This document shows positions 50,219 to 59,432 of a stretch of 64,000 bases of DNA, in pieces. How positions within the stretch are numbered: position 1 is the stretch's first letter; each line of letters begins with the position of its first letter. Below the pieces are notes generated by a model. The model searched no databases, was not told where the DNA came from, and saw only the letters and a program-made list of their open reading frames with translations. The stretch is taken from positions 663,236-727,235 of the forward strand of contig CAVWYY010000006.1 in assembly GCA_963759375.1 (NCBI GenBank). The letters are read 5' to 3'. The position numbers and the translations under genes were made by a program. The stretch is from DASSUW01 sp963759375. Lineage in GTDB: Bacteria; Actinomycetota; Thermoleophilia; Solirubrobacterales; Solirubrobacteraceae.

Positions 50219-52708
50219 ATGCCGGTGCCCGCGCCGGATTACGAGTTGGGCCAGTTCTTCGATCTCTCGCCCGACCTGCTCTGCATCGCCGGCTTCGACG
50301 GCTACTTCAAGCGGTTGAACCCGTCGTTCGAGCGCGTGCTGGGCTACACGGGCGAGGAGCTCATGTCGCGGCGGTTCCTGGAGTTCGTGCATCCGAATGA
50401 CGTGGAGCGTGCGCGCGACGCGCTCGTCCAGATGGCCGCCGGCGAGGACATCATCGGATTCGAGGGCCGCCTCGTCTGCGTCGACGGCTCGGTCCGCCGG
50501 TTCGAGTGGAACGCGCGCACGTTGCCGCACGAGGGCGTTCTGTACGGCATCTCGAGGGACGTGACCGTCCGCAGCGCGCTGGCCGAGGAGCAGGTAGCGC
50601 TGCGGCGCATGGCCACGATGGTGGCCGAGGCTGCGCCGCCCTCCGAGATCTTCTCCGCGGTCAGCAACGAGGCCGCGGCCATCTTCCACACAGAGCTGGT
50701 GGTCGTAGGCAAGTTCGACGGCGATCCGGCGGAGCTCCTCGTGGTCGGCGTCGGAGATGGCGCCGATGAGCCCGTCGTCGGATCGCGATGGAACCTCGAT
50801 GACGCGCTGGCGTCGGCGGCGGTGTACCGAACTGGTCTCCCCACCCGTCTTGATCACCCCGGAGGGGGCGCTGACCTGGACGTCGCCGCGATCCTGGAGC
50901 GCATTCGCCCCGTCTCAACCGTCGCCGTCCCGATCAAAGTGGAGGGCCGGCTCTGGGGCGCGATGATCATCTCGACGCTCAGCGAGCCGCTGCCCGCTGA
51001 CACAGACGAGCGGCTGCAAAGCTTTACGGACCTGATCGCGACGGCGCTCGTGAACGCCGAGGCGCGCGGGGAAGTGGAGCGGCTCGCTGAGGAGCAGGAG
51101 GCGCTGCGGCGCGTGGCGGTACTCGTCGCGCAGCAGCCGTCTCCCGGCGAGGTCTTCACGGCCGTCACTCAGGCGGTCGGGCTGGTGCTCGATGCCGACC
51201 TTGCGGTCTTGCACGTCTTCCCCGGCGACGGCACAGCGACGACGATCGCCAGCTGGAGCCGGGACGGCCAGATGTTGCCGATCGGGACACGGTTTCCACT
51301 GGATGGCGACAGCCTCGCCGCCCGTATCTTCGAGACCGGCGCGCCAGCGCGAATGCACAGCTACGACGAGGCGTGGGAGCGTGAGGCGACAGAGCTCGCA
51401 CTGAGTTTGCGTGTGCGCTCGGCCGTCGGGGCCCCGATCCTCGTCGAGGGGGAGCTCTGGGGCGCCTTGATGGCCGCGACTCGCGCTGTCGAGCCGTGGG
51501 CCGAGAACGCCGAGGCCCGTATCGCCGCGTTCACAGAGCTGGTGGCGACCGCGATCGCCAACGCAGAGTCGCGCGAGGCACTTGCCGAGCTCGCCGAGGA
51601 GCAGACGGCGCTGCGACGTGTCGCGACACTGGTGGCGCAAGGGGCTTCGCCTCACGATCTCTTCGAGGCCGTCGCGGAGGAGGTCGGCCGCCTGTTACCC
51701 GTCGGAAGCGCCACGATGGGTCGCTACGAACCCGACGGCAGCGTTACCACGGTGGCCTCGTGGAGCACGAGCGAGGTCGCCTTTCCTACCGGCAGGCGGT
51801 GGCCGACCGAGGGCACGAACGTCGCGTGGATGGTGCTCCAGACGGGTCGGTCCGCCCGCCTTGACGATTTCTCAGCTGCCACCGACCCGATCGGCGTCGC
51901 CGCGCGGGAGTCGGGCATCAAGTCGGCGGTTGGAACCCCGATCGTCGTCGAAGGCCATCTCTGGGGCGTCATGACGGCTACCTCGACCGAAGGGCCGCTT
52001 CCGCCGGACACCGAGGCGCGCCTCGCTTCGTTCACGGAGCTCGTCGCGACGGCGATCGCGAACGCCGAAAGCTCGGCAGAGATCGCCGCGTCGCGCAGAA
52101 GGATCGTCGCCGCCTCAGACGATGCGCGCCGCCGGATCGTCCGCGACCTGCACGACGGCGCGCAGCAGCGCCTGGTCCACACGGTGCTCACGCTCAAGCT
52201 GGCGCAGCAGGCGCTGGCGAAGGGAGCAGAGAACGGGCCGCTGCTGGTGCAGGAGGCGACGGGCAATGCGGAGCAGGCGATGGCCGAGGTGCGCGAGCTC
52301 GCCCACGGGATCCTCCCTTCGGTCCTCACGCACGGCGGCCTGCGCGCGGGCGTCGATGCGCTTGCATCGCGGATGCCGGTGCCGGTGAAGCTCGCGATCC
52401 CCGCCGACCGCCTGCCCGCCCCGATCGAGGCGACCGCGTACTTCGTCGTCGCCGAAGCGCTCACCAACGTCGCCAAGCACGCCCGCGCCGCGAGCGCCGC
52501 GGTCGCCGCGCGGGTCGAGGACGCGACGCTGCGGGTCGAGGTGCGCGACGACGGCGTCGGCGGCGCCCGCCCCGACGGCAGCGGCCTCCAAGGCCTCCGG
52601 GACCGGCTCGCCGCGCTCGACGGGCGCCTCCAGATCGAGAGTCCCGCCGACGGCGGGACGCTGGTCGCGGCGGCCATCCCCATCCCGGCAAGCACTACCA
52701 AGAGCTAG
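50219..52708 (+). CDS. Soluble histidine kinase: PAS, three GAF, HisKA_3, HATPase_c
   Basis: ATG 50219 gives 829 residues without a membrane helix. PAS (about 8-118) has DLLCIAGFDGYFKRLNPSFERVLGYTGEELMSRRFLEFVHPND. Three successive GAF domains (about 140-295, 305-455, 470-625) each begin with a repeated x-E-E-Q-x-A-L-R-R-(V/M)-A-x-x-V-A linker helix and end in FTELVATAIANAE-like helices, so they arose by internal duplication. HisKA_3 has R-D-L-H-D-G-A-Q-Q-R, then EALTNVAKHA and DDGVGGARPDGSGLQGLRDR. No response regulator gene is adjacent; it is an orphan sensor of internal signals. Confidence 0.9.
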   Translation: MPVPAPDYELGQFFDLSPDLLCIAGFDGYFKRLNPSFERVLGYTGEELMSRRFLEFVHPNDVERARDALVQMAAGEDIIGFEGRLVCVDGSVRRFEWNARTLPHEGVLYGISRDVTVRSALAEEQVALRRMATMVAEAAPPSEIFSAVSNEAAAIFHTELVVVGKFDGDPAELLVVGVGDGADEPVVGSRWNLDDALASAAVYRTGLPTRLDHPGGGADLDVAAILERIRPVSTVAVPIKVEGRLWGAMIISTLSEPLPADTDERLQSFTDLIATALVNAEARGEVERLAEEQEALRRVAVLVAQQPSPGEVFTAVTQAVGLVLDADLAVLHVFPGDGTATTIASWSRDGQMLPIGTRFPLDGDSLAARIFETGAPARMHSYDEAWEREATELALSLRVRSAVGAPILVEGELWGALMAATRAVEPWAENAEARIAAFTELVATAIANAESREALAELAEEQTALRRVATLVAQGASPHDLFEAVAEEVGRLLPVGSATMGRYEPDGSVTTVASWSTSEVAFPTGRRWPTEGTNVAWMVLQTGRSARLDDFSAATDPIGVAARESGIKSAVGTPIVVEGHLWGVMTATSTEGPLPPDTEARLASFTELVATAIANAESSAEIAASRRRIVAASDDARRRIVRDLHDGAQQRLVHTVLTLKLAQQALAKGAENGPLLVQEATGNAEQAMAEVRELAHGILPSVLTHGGLRAGVDALASRMPVPVKLAIPADRLPAPIEATAYFVVAEALTNVAKHARAASAAVAARVEDATLRVEVRDDGVGGARPDGSGLQGLRDRLAALDGRLQIESPADGGTLVAAAIPIPASTTKS

Positions 52709-52861
52709 GCGCCGCCGCGTTCCCTCGCAGCGAACGCGAGATGCTCGACCGTTCGGTGAGGTCGGCCTCGAAGAGGTCGATGTTCTCGCGCGTCGCCACC
52801 GCTGTGCCACACGCCCCTCGTTGACCGGAATATCACCGGCGCGATCGCCGTCGTCCCTCGC

Positions 52862-54947
52862 ATGCGCCTTTCCGTCGTCCTCGCCCTCACGTTGGTCGTC
52901 CTCGCCGGCACGGCCTTCGCCCCCGCCGCGGCCCCGGCCGCGGACGACCTCCCCTGGCCCGACCGCCGGTTCGCGCCCTGCGCCGCGTTCGACGCAATGC
53001 ATCGGGACTGGTACGTCTTCGGCGGCCGTGGCGAGGGCGCACGTGCGCACTTCGCGGACGCCTGGCGGCTCGACGTGCGCGCGGAGCGCTGGCAACGCGT
53101 CGCCGGCGCGGATGCGGCGGCAGCGCCGCCACCGGTGCGCAGCTGCGCGGCCGCGTTCGACTCGCGACGCAAGCGGATGCTGGTGTTCGGCGGCTGGGAC
53201 GGGGTGACGGCCACGAATGGCGTGTGGGCCCTGACTGCAGGGCCGTCGCCCCGGTGGGAGCGAGTGTGCGATGCGGAGTCCTGCGGACCTCCGCCCACGG
53301 CACGCCGCGCCGCGCAGATGGTGTACGACCCGGCGGGCCACCGGCTGCTCCTGTTCGGCGGGCTCGACGATCGGTATCGCAACGATCTGTGGGAGCTCTC
53401 GCTCGACGGCGCGCCCCGGTGGCGCGAGCTTCCCGCCACCGGACCGCAGCCGCAGGCGCGCGCAGGTCACGCGATGGCCTACGACACGCAGCAGCGCCGC
53501 GTCTGGCTGTTCGGCGGGACGTCCCCGGGCCCGGATCTGGCGGATACGTGGTCGTTGGACCCGGGCACGGCGACGTGGCAGCGTGTGGCGGAGGACCGCG
53601 CGCCGGCGGCGCGGTCGGGCGCGGTGCTCGTCTACGACCGCCGGGCGAGCCGCCTGGTCCTCCACGGTGGCTGGGAGTCGGGCCCCAACCGGTACCCCCG
53701 GGATACCTGGACGCTGAGCGAGCTCGGGGCCGCGCCGCGCTGGTCTCGCGCCGAGCCCCAGAGCGAGGCACCCCAGGCGCGGTACTTCGGCGTCGGCACC
53801 TACGATCCCCTGGGCCGCCGCATGCTCGTGTTCGGTGGCGGCGTCGGCGCCACCGCGCTCAAAGACGTCGCGCAGCTGCGACTGCGGGGAAACCGGCTCG
53901 CGTGGCGCGGCCTCGCTCCGCGCACCGCGCTGACGGCCCGGGACCAGGCCGCCGTCGGGTACTCCGCACGGACCGACAGCCTGTTCGCGTTCGGCGGCTT
54001 CGGATCGGGCGCGTTTCCCGGCCGGCTCGACGCCGGCACCCATCTCGCAGACACGTGGCGCCTGCGCCGCGGCCGTTGGCGCAACGTGACAGCCCGAGCG
54101 GTCCCGTTGCACCGGGAGGCGGCGGCCGTCGCGACCGACGAGGCCGGTTCGCGGCTGTTCATGATCGGAGGGCTGGAAGGCGACGACGAACTTGCCGACG
54201 TCTGGGTGGCGGGCCTGCGGGGTCGGACGCCGCGGTGGCGCCAGCTCTGCACGCCGACCAGCTGCGGCGCCGGTCCGCAGGCGCGATGGGGCGGCAACGC
54301 CGCCTACGACCCCGACCACGATCGTGTCGTCGTGTTCGGCGGCCGGCGCACCGACGGCACGAGCTTCGGCGACGTGTGGGCGCTCTCGCTCGGAGGCCGG
54401 CCGACCTGGTCGCGACTGGAACCGACCGGCACCTCGCCCGCCGCCCGCTGGGGTGCCGCCTCCGGCTATGACCCGGTGCACCGGGAGTTCGTCGTCGCCG
54501 GCGGCCAGACCGGCTCCGACGCCGCCGCGGTCAGCCACGACGACACATGGGCGCTCTCGCTCGACGGCCCTCCCACCTGGCGGCGGATTTCGACGGTCGG
54601 ACCCGCTCCCGCTCCGCGCCGCAGCGCGGCCTACGCGATGCGAGGCGGACAGCTCATCGTCAGCGGCGGCCTCAACGCGGCCAGCGGGCAACACTTCAAC
54701 GACGTGTGGTCGCTCGTTCGCGATGAGGACGGCGTGACCTGGCAGCAGCTCGCGCCTTCGAACTGCGGCGACGCCGCGGCACCTGCGTGCCGGCGTTCTG
54801 CGAGCGCGGTCGTACGATCGGCGTCGCGACCGCCTGGTGATGGTCTTCGGCCGCGATGCCGAGCGCTTCTTCGCCGACACCTGGAGCTTCGACTTCGAGG
54901 ACCGGCGTTGGCAGGCATCGTCGCCGACCGAGCATCGAAGTGAGTGA
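52862..54947 (+). CDS. Secreted kelch/galactose-oxidase-like propeller protein (frame break near 3' end)
   Basis: A signal peptide (1-27) is followed by about ten kelch-type blades, each with an L-x-V/L-F-G-G motif (for example RMLVFGGWDGVTATNGVWAL, RLLLFGGLDDRYRNDLWEL, RVVVFGGRRTDGTSFGDVWAL). Cys pairs in the blades (VCDAESCG, LCTPTSCG) may form disulphides. No catalytic Tyr-Cys is evident, so a binding role outside the cell is likely. At about 54809-54812 the frame breaks; the last blade (YDRRRDRLVMVFGRDAERFF then ADTWSFDF) continues one base later and stops at 54947. The literal frame stops at 54943. Confidence 0.8.
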
Positions 54948-55031
54948 CGCCGCGGTGACCGCCTCGGGAATATCCGGAGCCGGCGACCGGTCTTGCCAAC
55001 TGTGCACGGTTGCTCGACGAAAGGATGCACG

Positions 55032-55575
55032 ATGAAGCGTCTCGCCTCCGCGATCGCGGTGCTCTCACTGGCGCTCGCCGTTCTGGCCTCCTCCGGAGCG
55101 TTCGCCGGACCAGCAGCGAACGCGGACTCCCCCCGCGGCGCCACCCACGCGTATGGCTTTGAGCGGTTCCTGCACCGCTACGAGGCCGCCAACTCGGCCT
55201 TCGTCAACGGAAACCCGGCGCCGTGGCTGTCTCTCACCGCCGAGAAGGACCCAGCGTCGATCTTCGGCGGATTCGGTGGTCTCGGCGACGCGGGCGTCGC
55301 CAAGGTCCACCAGCGCTACCAGCTGGCCGCGGGCGCGTTCCGTCCCGAGCGGCGCCGATGTCGACTTCGAGTACCTGGTCAAGGACGTGCGCGGCAGGCT
55401 CGCCTACACCGTGGCGATCGAACGCGCCAACGTCCTGTACACCGGACACACGGAGCGACAGCAGCAGGTCCTGCGCGCGACGATGATCTTCCGGCTCGAG
55501 CGCGGCTCCTGGAAGATCGTCCACCGGCACGCGGACACGATGGTCGACCTGCAGCTTCCGACACCGAGACCATGA
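55032..55575 (+). pseudogene. Secreted NTF2-like (SnoaL/DUF4440-type) protein with one-base frame break
   Basis: ATG 55032 follows GAAAGGATGCACG. A signal peptide (residues 1-25, ending AFA) leads to HAYGFERFLHRYEAANSAFVNGNPAPWLSLTAEKDPASIFGGFGG. At 55343-55346 (CGTCCCGAGC) one extra C shifts frame; the rest, SGADVDFEYLVKDVRGRLAYTVAIERANV to RLERGSWKIVHRHADTMVDL, is in the next frame and stops at 55575. R-G-x-W-K-I-V-H-R-H-x-D is the classic DUF4440/SnoaL ending. Single indel, so possibly a sequencing error. Confidence 0.75.
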
Positions 55576-55765
55576 GCCGATTGCATCACGGCGCGAGCAC
55601 GCGACGCATCGCTGTCGCGCTCACATGAGGTTGGGCGTGTGGAGGTCCGAGATGTGCCGGGCGTCGCCGCTGGCCATCCCGCGTTCGTCCGGCACCTGAC
55701 GTCAGGTTTGCTCCCCGGATGCCGACAGGTTGCATATGGTCGGCATCTCGCGACGAGGGGAAACC

Positions 55766-56887
55766 ATGCGGCGATCACGGACGACAGCTATGACCGTGCT
55801 CGGACTGCTCGCCGCGGCCCTGGGCGGCGGAACCGCATCCGCCCGGGCGGACCGGGCGCCGGTCGCGCACGCGGCCGCGATCTGCGCGGACCACGCCAAT
55901 CAGGCGTCGGCGCAGCGCGCCAAGGACACCCGCGACGCCGACGGCGACGGCGTCTACTGCGAGACTCTGCCCTGCCCGTGTCTTGCCCCTGACCCGCGCG
56001 CTGGAGGCGATGGCCGCGGATCGGGCGGCGCTGACAAGCCGCGCAAACGCATGCAGAAGATCGACGCCAAGATCACGGCGGTCGTCGACGGCGACACCGT
56101 CAAGGTCCGCGCGTACGGCGCCAAGCGCAAGCGCTACACGGTCCGGCTGATCGGCATCGACACCCCCGAGACCAACCGCCCGGGCGTTCCGGTCGAGTGC
56201 GGCGGCCGTCAAGCCGGCTCGAACATGTACCGGCTCGCCTACCGCACAGCGAGCGACGAGGACGGCGACGGGCTGCTCGACCACGGCGCCAAGGGCCGCC
56301 GCGTCGTGCTGCGCACCGACCCCACCCAGGACACGTTCGACCGCTACGGCCGCCTGCTCGCGTACGTGACCGCCAGCGGCAAGGGATCGCTGCAGAAGCG
56401 CCAGCTGCGCGCTGGGTGGGCCGAGGTGTACGTGTACGGCGGCAAGCCGTTCCGGCAGGTGCGCGCGTTCCGGACCGCGCAGCGCAGCGCCCGCCATGCC
56501 GATCGCGGCGTCTGGGGCGAGTGCGACGGCGACTTCCACCGTCCGGCCGACGATGCGCACGCGAGCACCGCCGCACGCCGCTACCGGGGCTACGTCGACC
56601 GGCTCGATGACCAGCCGACCCACGAGGGATCCCAAGGGGCGGGTTGGCGGGCGGTCTTCAAAGAACGGGCCGCCGGACGTGTGAGCTACCGGGTCTGCCT
56701 GCGCCACCTTGCCGACGGCATCCGTCGTTGCTGGGACCGGCGGACCAATGCAAACGGCGCCTCGCGCGTGTTCGTCGCGCGGTTCGTCAACGACCGAGGC
56801 GGCCCGGGCAAGTGGCGGGCGCGCTGGCTGGTGGACGGCCACCAGGTCGCGAGCTGGCGCTTCAAGGTCCGCCCCGAGTTCGGCTGA
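55766..56887 (+). CDS. Secreted thermonuclease (SNase) with Excalibur calcium motif
   Basis: ATG 55766, after GACGAGGGG, gives 373 residues. Signal peptide 1-29, then an Excalibur motif, I-C-A-D-H-A-N-Q...D-A-D-G-D-G-V-Y-C-E. The staphylococcal-nuclease domain (about 95-250) has V-D-G-D-T-V-K-V-R, R-L-I-G-I-D-T-P-E-T (catalytic Arg and Glu), D-R-Y-G-R-L-L-A-Y-V (second Arg) and ELRAGWAEVYVY-like strand. A basic C-terminal domain (ARRYRGYVDRL to WRFKVRPEF) resembles an Ig-like domain. It should cut DNA/RNA outside the cell in a Ca-dependent way. Confidence 0.87.
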   Translation: MRRSRTTAMTVLGLLAAALGGGTASARADRAPVAHAAAICADHANQASAQRAKDTRDADGDGVYCETLPCPCLAPDPRAGGDGRGSGGADKPRKRMQKIDAKITAVVDGDTVKVRAYGAKRKRYTVRLIGIDTPETNRPGVPVECGGRQAGSNMYRLAYRTASDEDGDGLLDHGAKGRRVVLRTDPTQDTFDRYGRLLAYVTASGKGSLQKRQLRAGWAEVYVYGGKPFRQVRAFRTAQRSARHADRGVWGECDGDFHRPADDAHASTAARRYRGYVDRLDDQPTHEGSQGAGWRAVFKERAAGRVSYRVCLRHLADGIRRCWDRRTNANGASRVFVARFVNDRGGPGKWRARWLVDGHQVASWRFKVRPEFG

Positions 56888-57077
56888 GCGGGCGCACGCT
56901 CCGAGCTGTTCGATCCGCTGCTCGGGTGCGTGCGACCGACGCTGATCACGTGAATCGCTTGATGAACGCGAGCGCGGTGTCGGCGACCTCGCGCCAGCGG
57001 TCGCGGGCGGACTTCACGCCCAATCTGGGCACCTGAGATAGCTCAAGACGGGCCCGCGCGCAGCCGACGATAAGTCC

Positions 57078-58121
57078 ATGAGGCCCGACCGCGCTCCAGG
57101 ACGACGACAGCTTGCTCGGCGGCTCATCCCGTTCGGGCTCGTCGCAGCGTTGGGCCTCGTGCTCGTGCCGCTGCCGGGCCAGTCGTTCGATGCCGCCGAG
57201 TTCGCGATCGCGGCCGGTCTGACATTGCTCGTGGCCGCCGCGGTGATACTCGCGCCTTGGCAGCGGCTCCCATCGGCGTATCGGGTCGTACCGGCGCTGG
57301 CATACCTGCTTGCCGTCCTCGTCCTCCGAGACGCCGCCGGAGGTGCGACGGGCGGTGTGGGACCCCTGGTGCTACTGCCCGTCGTGTGGGTCGCGCTCTA
57401 CGGCAACCGGCGCGAACTCGTGGTCGTGATCGCCGGAGTCGCCGCAGTCAACGCCGTCCCACTGCTCGTCATCGGCGCACCGGCGTACCCCTCGAGTGGA
57501 TGGCGGGCGGGAGTGCTGTTCGTCGTGCTCGCCGCGATCGTCGGCGGCAATGTTCAGCGGCTCATCCATCGCGTGCGGGAGCAGGCGACGGCGGCCCGGC
57601 GGGCGGACGTCGAGCGTGCCGAGCTTCTCGAGCAGCTCGAGCTGCTCGCCAGCACGGACCCGCTCACTGGCGTGGGCAACCGGCGTGCCTGGGACCGCTC
57701 ACTTCAGGAGGCGCTCACGATCGCGCTCGGTACGGGAACCTCGGTGTGCATCGTCTTTCTGGACCTCGACGGGCTCAAGGTGCTCAACGACACGGCGGGG
57801 CACGAGGCGGGCGACCGGGCACTCAGCGCCAGCGCCCAGGCGTGGCGCACCGAGCTCCGACCCAACGACGTCATCGCTCGCCTCGGCGGCGACGAGTTCG
57901 CCGTCGTGCTCACCGACTGCGACGCCCGGGGCGGCGAGCAGGTGGTCGAGCGACTGCGGAAGGCAACCGCCGCCGGCGTTCGCTGCTCAGCTGGACTGGT
58001 CCAGTGGGATCGATCCGAGAGCGCCGACGAGCTACAGCAGCGTGCCGACGCGTTGCTCTACCGGGCCAAGCGCGAGGGCGGAGACCGCACGCTCATCGGC
58101 CACCTCCGCCCCGCGGCCTGA
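57078..58121 (+). CDS. Membrane diguanylate cyclase (GGDEF)
   Basis: This 347-residue protein has six to seven N-terminal membrane helices (to about 165), a short coiled coil (RREQATAARRADVERAELLEQLELLA) and a GGDEF domain with D-P-L-T-G-V-G-N-R-R, intact active site G-G-D-E-F and the inhibitory RxxD motif (R-P-N-D) five residues before it. It is expected to make c-di-GMP with product feedback. Monocistronic, convergent with the MFS gene of the c-di-GMP operon at 58125. Confidence 0.92.
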   Translation: MRPDRAPGRRQLARRLIPFGLVAALGLVLVPLPGQSFDAAEFAIAAGLTLLVAAAVILAPWQRLPSAYRVVPALAYLLAVLVLRDAAGGATGGVGPLVLLPVVWVALYGNRRELVVVIAGVAAVNAVPLLVIGAPAYPSSGWRAGVLFVVLAAIVGGNVQRLIHRVREQATAARRADVERAELLEQLELLASTDPLTGVGNRRAWDRSLQEALTIALGTGTSVCIVFLDLDGLKVLNDTAGHEAGDRALSASAQAWRTELRPNDVIARLGGDEFAVVLTDCDARGGEQVVERLRKATAAGVRCSAGLVQWDRSESADELQQRADALLYRAKREGGDRTLIGHLRPAA

Positions 58122-58124
58122 CGC

Positions 58125-59432
58125 TCAGGCCGCGTACGCGTCGATCGGTCGGACGGCCTCGCGCGCCGGCGCGCGCTCCACCGCCCGCACACCGGGAACG
58201 AACAGCCCTCCGATCGTCACGGCGGCGCCCGTGATGCCGGCCAGCACCAGCGTCGTCTGCGCCCCCACGACCGCGCTCACGGCGCCGGTCAGAGCGAACG
58301 ACAGGGGCAGCAGGCCGATCGAGATCAGCCAGTCCAGGCTGGACACGCGCCCGAGCATGCCGGAGGGCACGTGGCGTTGCTTGGCCGTGACCCAGATGAT
58401 CGTGCCGACGGTCTCGAGCGCGTTGAACGCCGCGCTCGCGAGCATGAGGTGCCAGACGGCCGAGCCCAGCCCGTAGCCGGCGACCGCCAGCGTCGCGACC
58501 GTCCAGGCGAGGTACATGAACGTCATGCTCCGGCGCGGCAGCCCGAGCTGGCCGAGCGCGGCGGCGGCGAGGATCGACGCGAGCCCACCGGCTCCGAAGA
58601 TGAGGCCGAGGTCGCTCGCCGCGCCGCCGAGGTCGTGCTTGACGACGTATGGCACGAGCACCTCCACCGGCCCCATGAAGAGCAGGTAGGCAACCGCCGC
58701 ACTGGCGAACGTGACCCAGAGCCAGCGCCGCTCGCGGACGAAGCGCCAACCGTCCCGAAGATCTCCGACGACCGAGCCGGCACGGACGGCTTCGCGCGTG
58801 ACGGCGGGCGGACGCATGAGCAGCAGCGCAACGGCGGACACGGCGAAGCTCACTGAGTCCAGGGCGAACGCTGCGCCTGCGCCAGCCGCGCCAACGAGGA
58901 TCCCTCCGATCGCCGGACCGAGCATGCGCAGGGCGATCGGTCGGACGAGCTGGTCGAGCGCGTTGGCCTGCGCGAGCTCGCGCTGGGGAACCAGGTCGGG
59001 GACGATGGCGTCGAACGCCGGGGCGAAGAATGCCTGGCCCGTGCCGTAGACGGCGACAACGACGGCGACGTGCCAGAGCTCCAGCGCACCGGTCAGGCTC
59101 AGCATCGCAAGAGCGGCCGCCGCAAACATCCGTGCGATGTCGGCCGCGAGCATCAGGTGACGGCGGTTCAGCCGGTCGCTCAGCGCACCGCCGATCAACA
59201 GGAACGCGATCGTCGGAACGGTCATCGCCACGCCGACCGCGCCCATCGCCGTGGGCGCGTCGCTCAGCTGGTAGACCTGCCACGCGAGCGCCACGATGAA
59301 GACGCCGTCGCCGAGCAGCGAGACGCACATGCCGGCCCACAGCAGGCGGAAGTCGCGGTGACGCAGCGGCGCGGCCAGGCCGCGTCGTGCCACGCCGCCG
59401 GCGCGGTCGAGCCCTTCGTAACTATGGTGCAT
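58125..59432 (-). CDS. MFS exporter of the EntS/MFS_3 type
   Basis: This 435-residue protein has 12 membrane helices: LLWAGMCVSLLGDGVFIVALAW at TM1, the A-motif loop GGALSDRLNRRHLM, and LVPQRELAQANALDQLVRPIALRMLGPAIGG. This subfamily exports small molecules such as siderophores (EntS). The start ATG 59432 overlaps the preceding GGDEF-EAL gene by 11 bp, so it is the third gene of a coupled operon beginning at 63851. It may export the compound made by the first gene. Confidence 0.9.
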   Translation of the reverse strand: MHHSYEGLDRAGGVARRGLAAPLRHRDFRLLWAGMCVSLLGDGVFIVALAWQVYQLSDAPTAMGAVGVAMTVPTIAFLLIGGALSDRLNRRHLMLAADIARMFAAAALAMLSLTGALELWHVAVVVAVYGTGQAFFAPAFDAIVPDLVPQRELAQANALDQLVRPIALRMLGPAIGGILVGAAGAGAAFALDSVSFAVSAVALLLMRPPAVTREAVRAGSVVGDLRDGWRFVRERRWLWVTFASAAVAYLLFMGPVEVLVPYVVKHDLGGAASDLGLIFGAGGLASILAAAALGQLGLPRRSMTFMYLAWTVATLAVAGYGLGSAVWHLMLASAAFNALETVGTIIWVTAKQRHVPSGMLGRVSSLDWLISIGLLPLSFALTGAVSAVVGAQTTLVLAGITGAAVTIGGLFVPGVRAVERAPAREAVRPIDAYAA

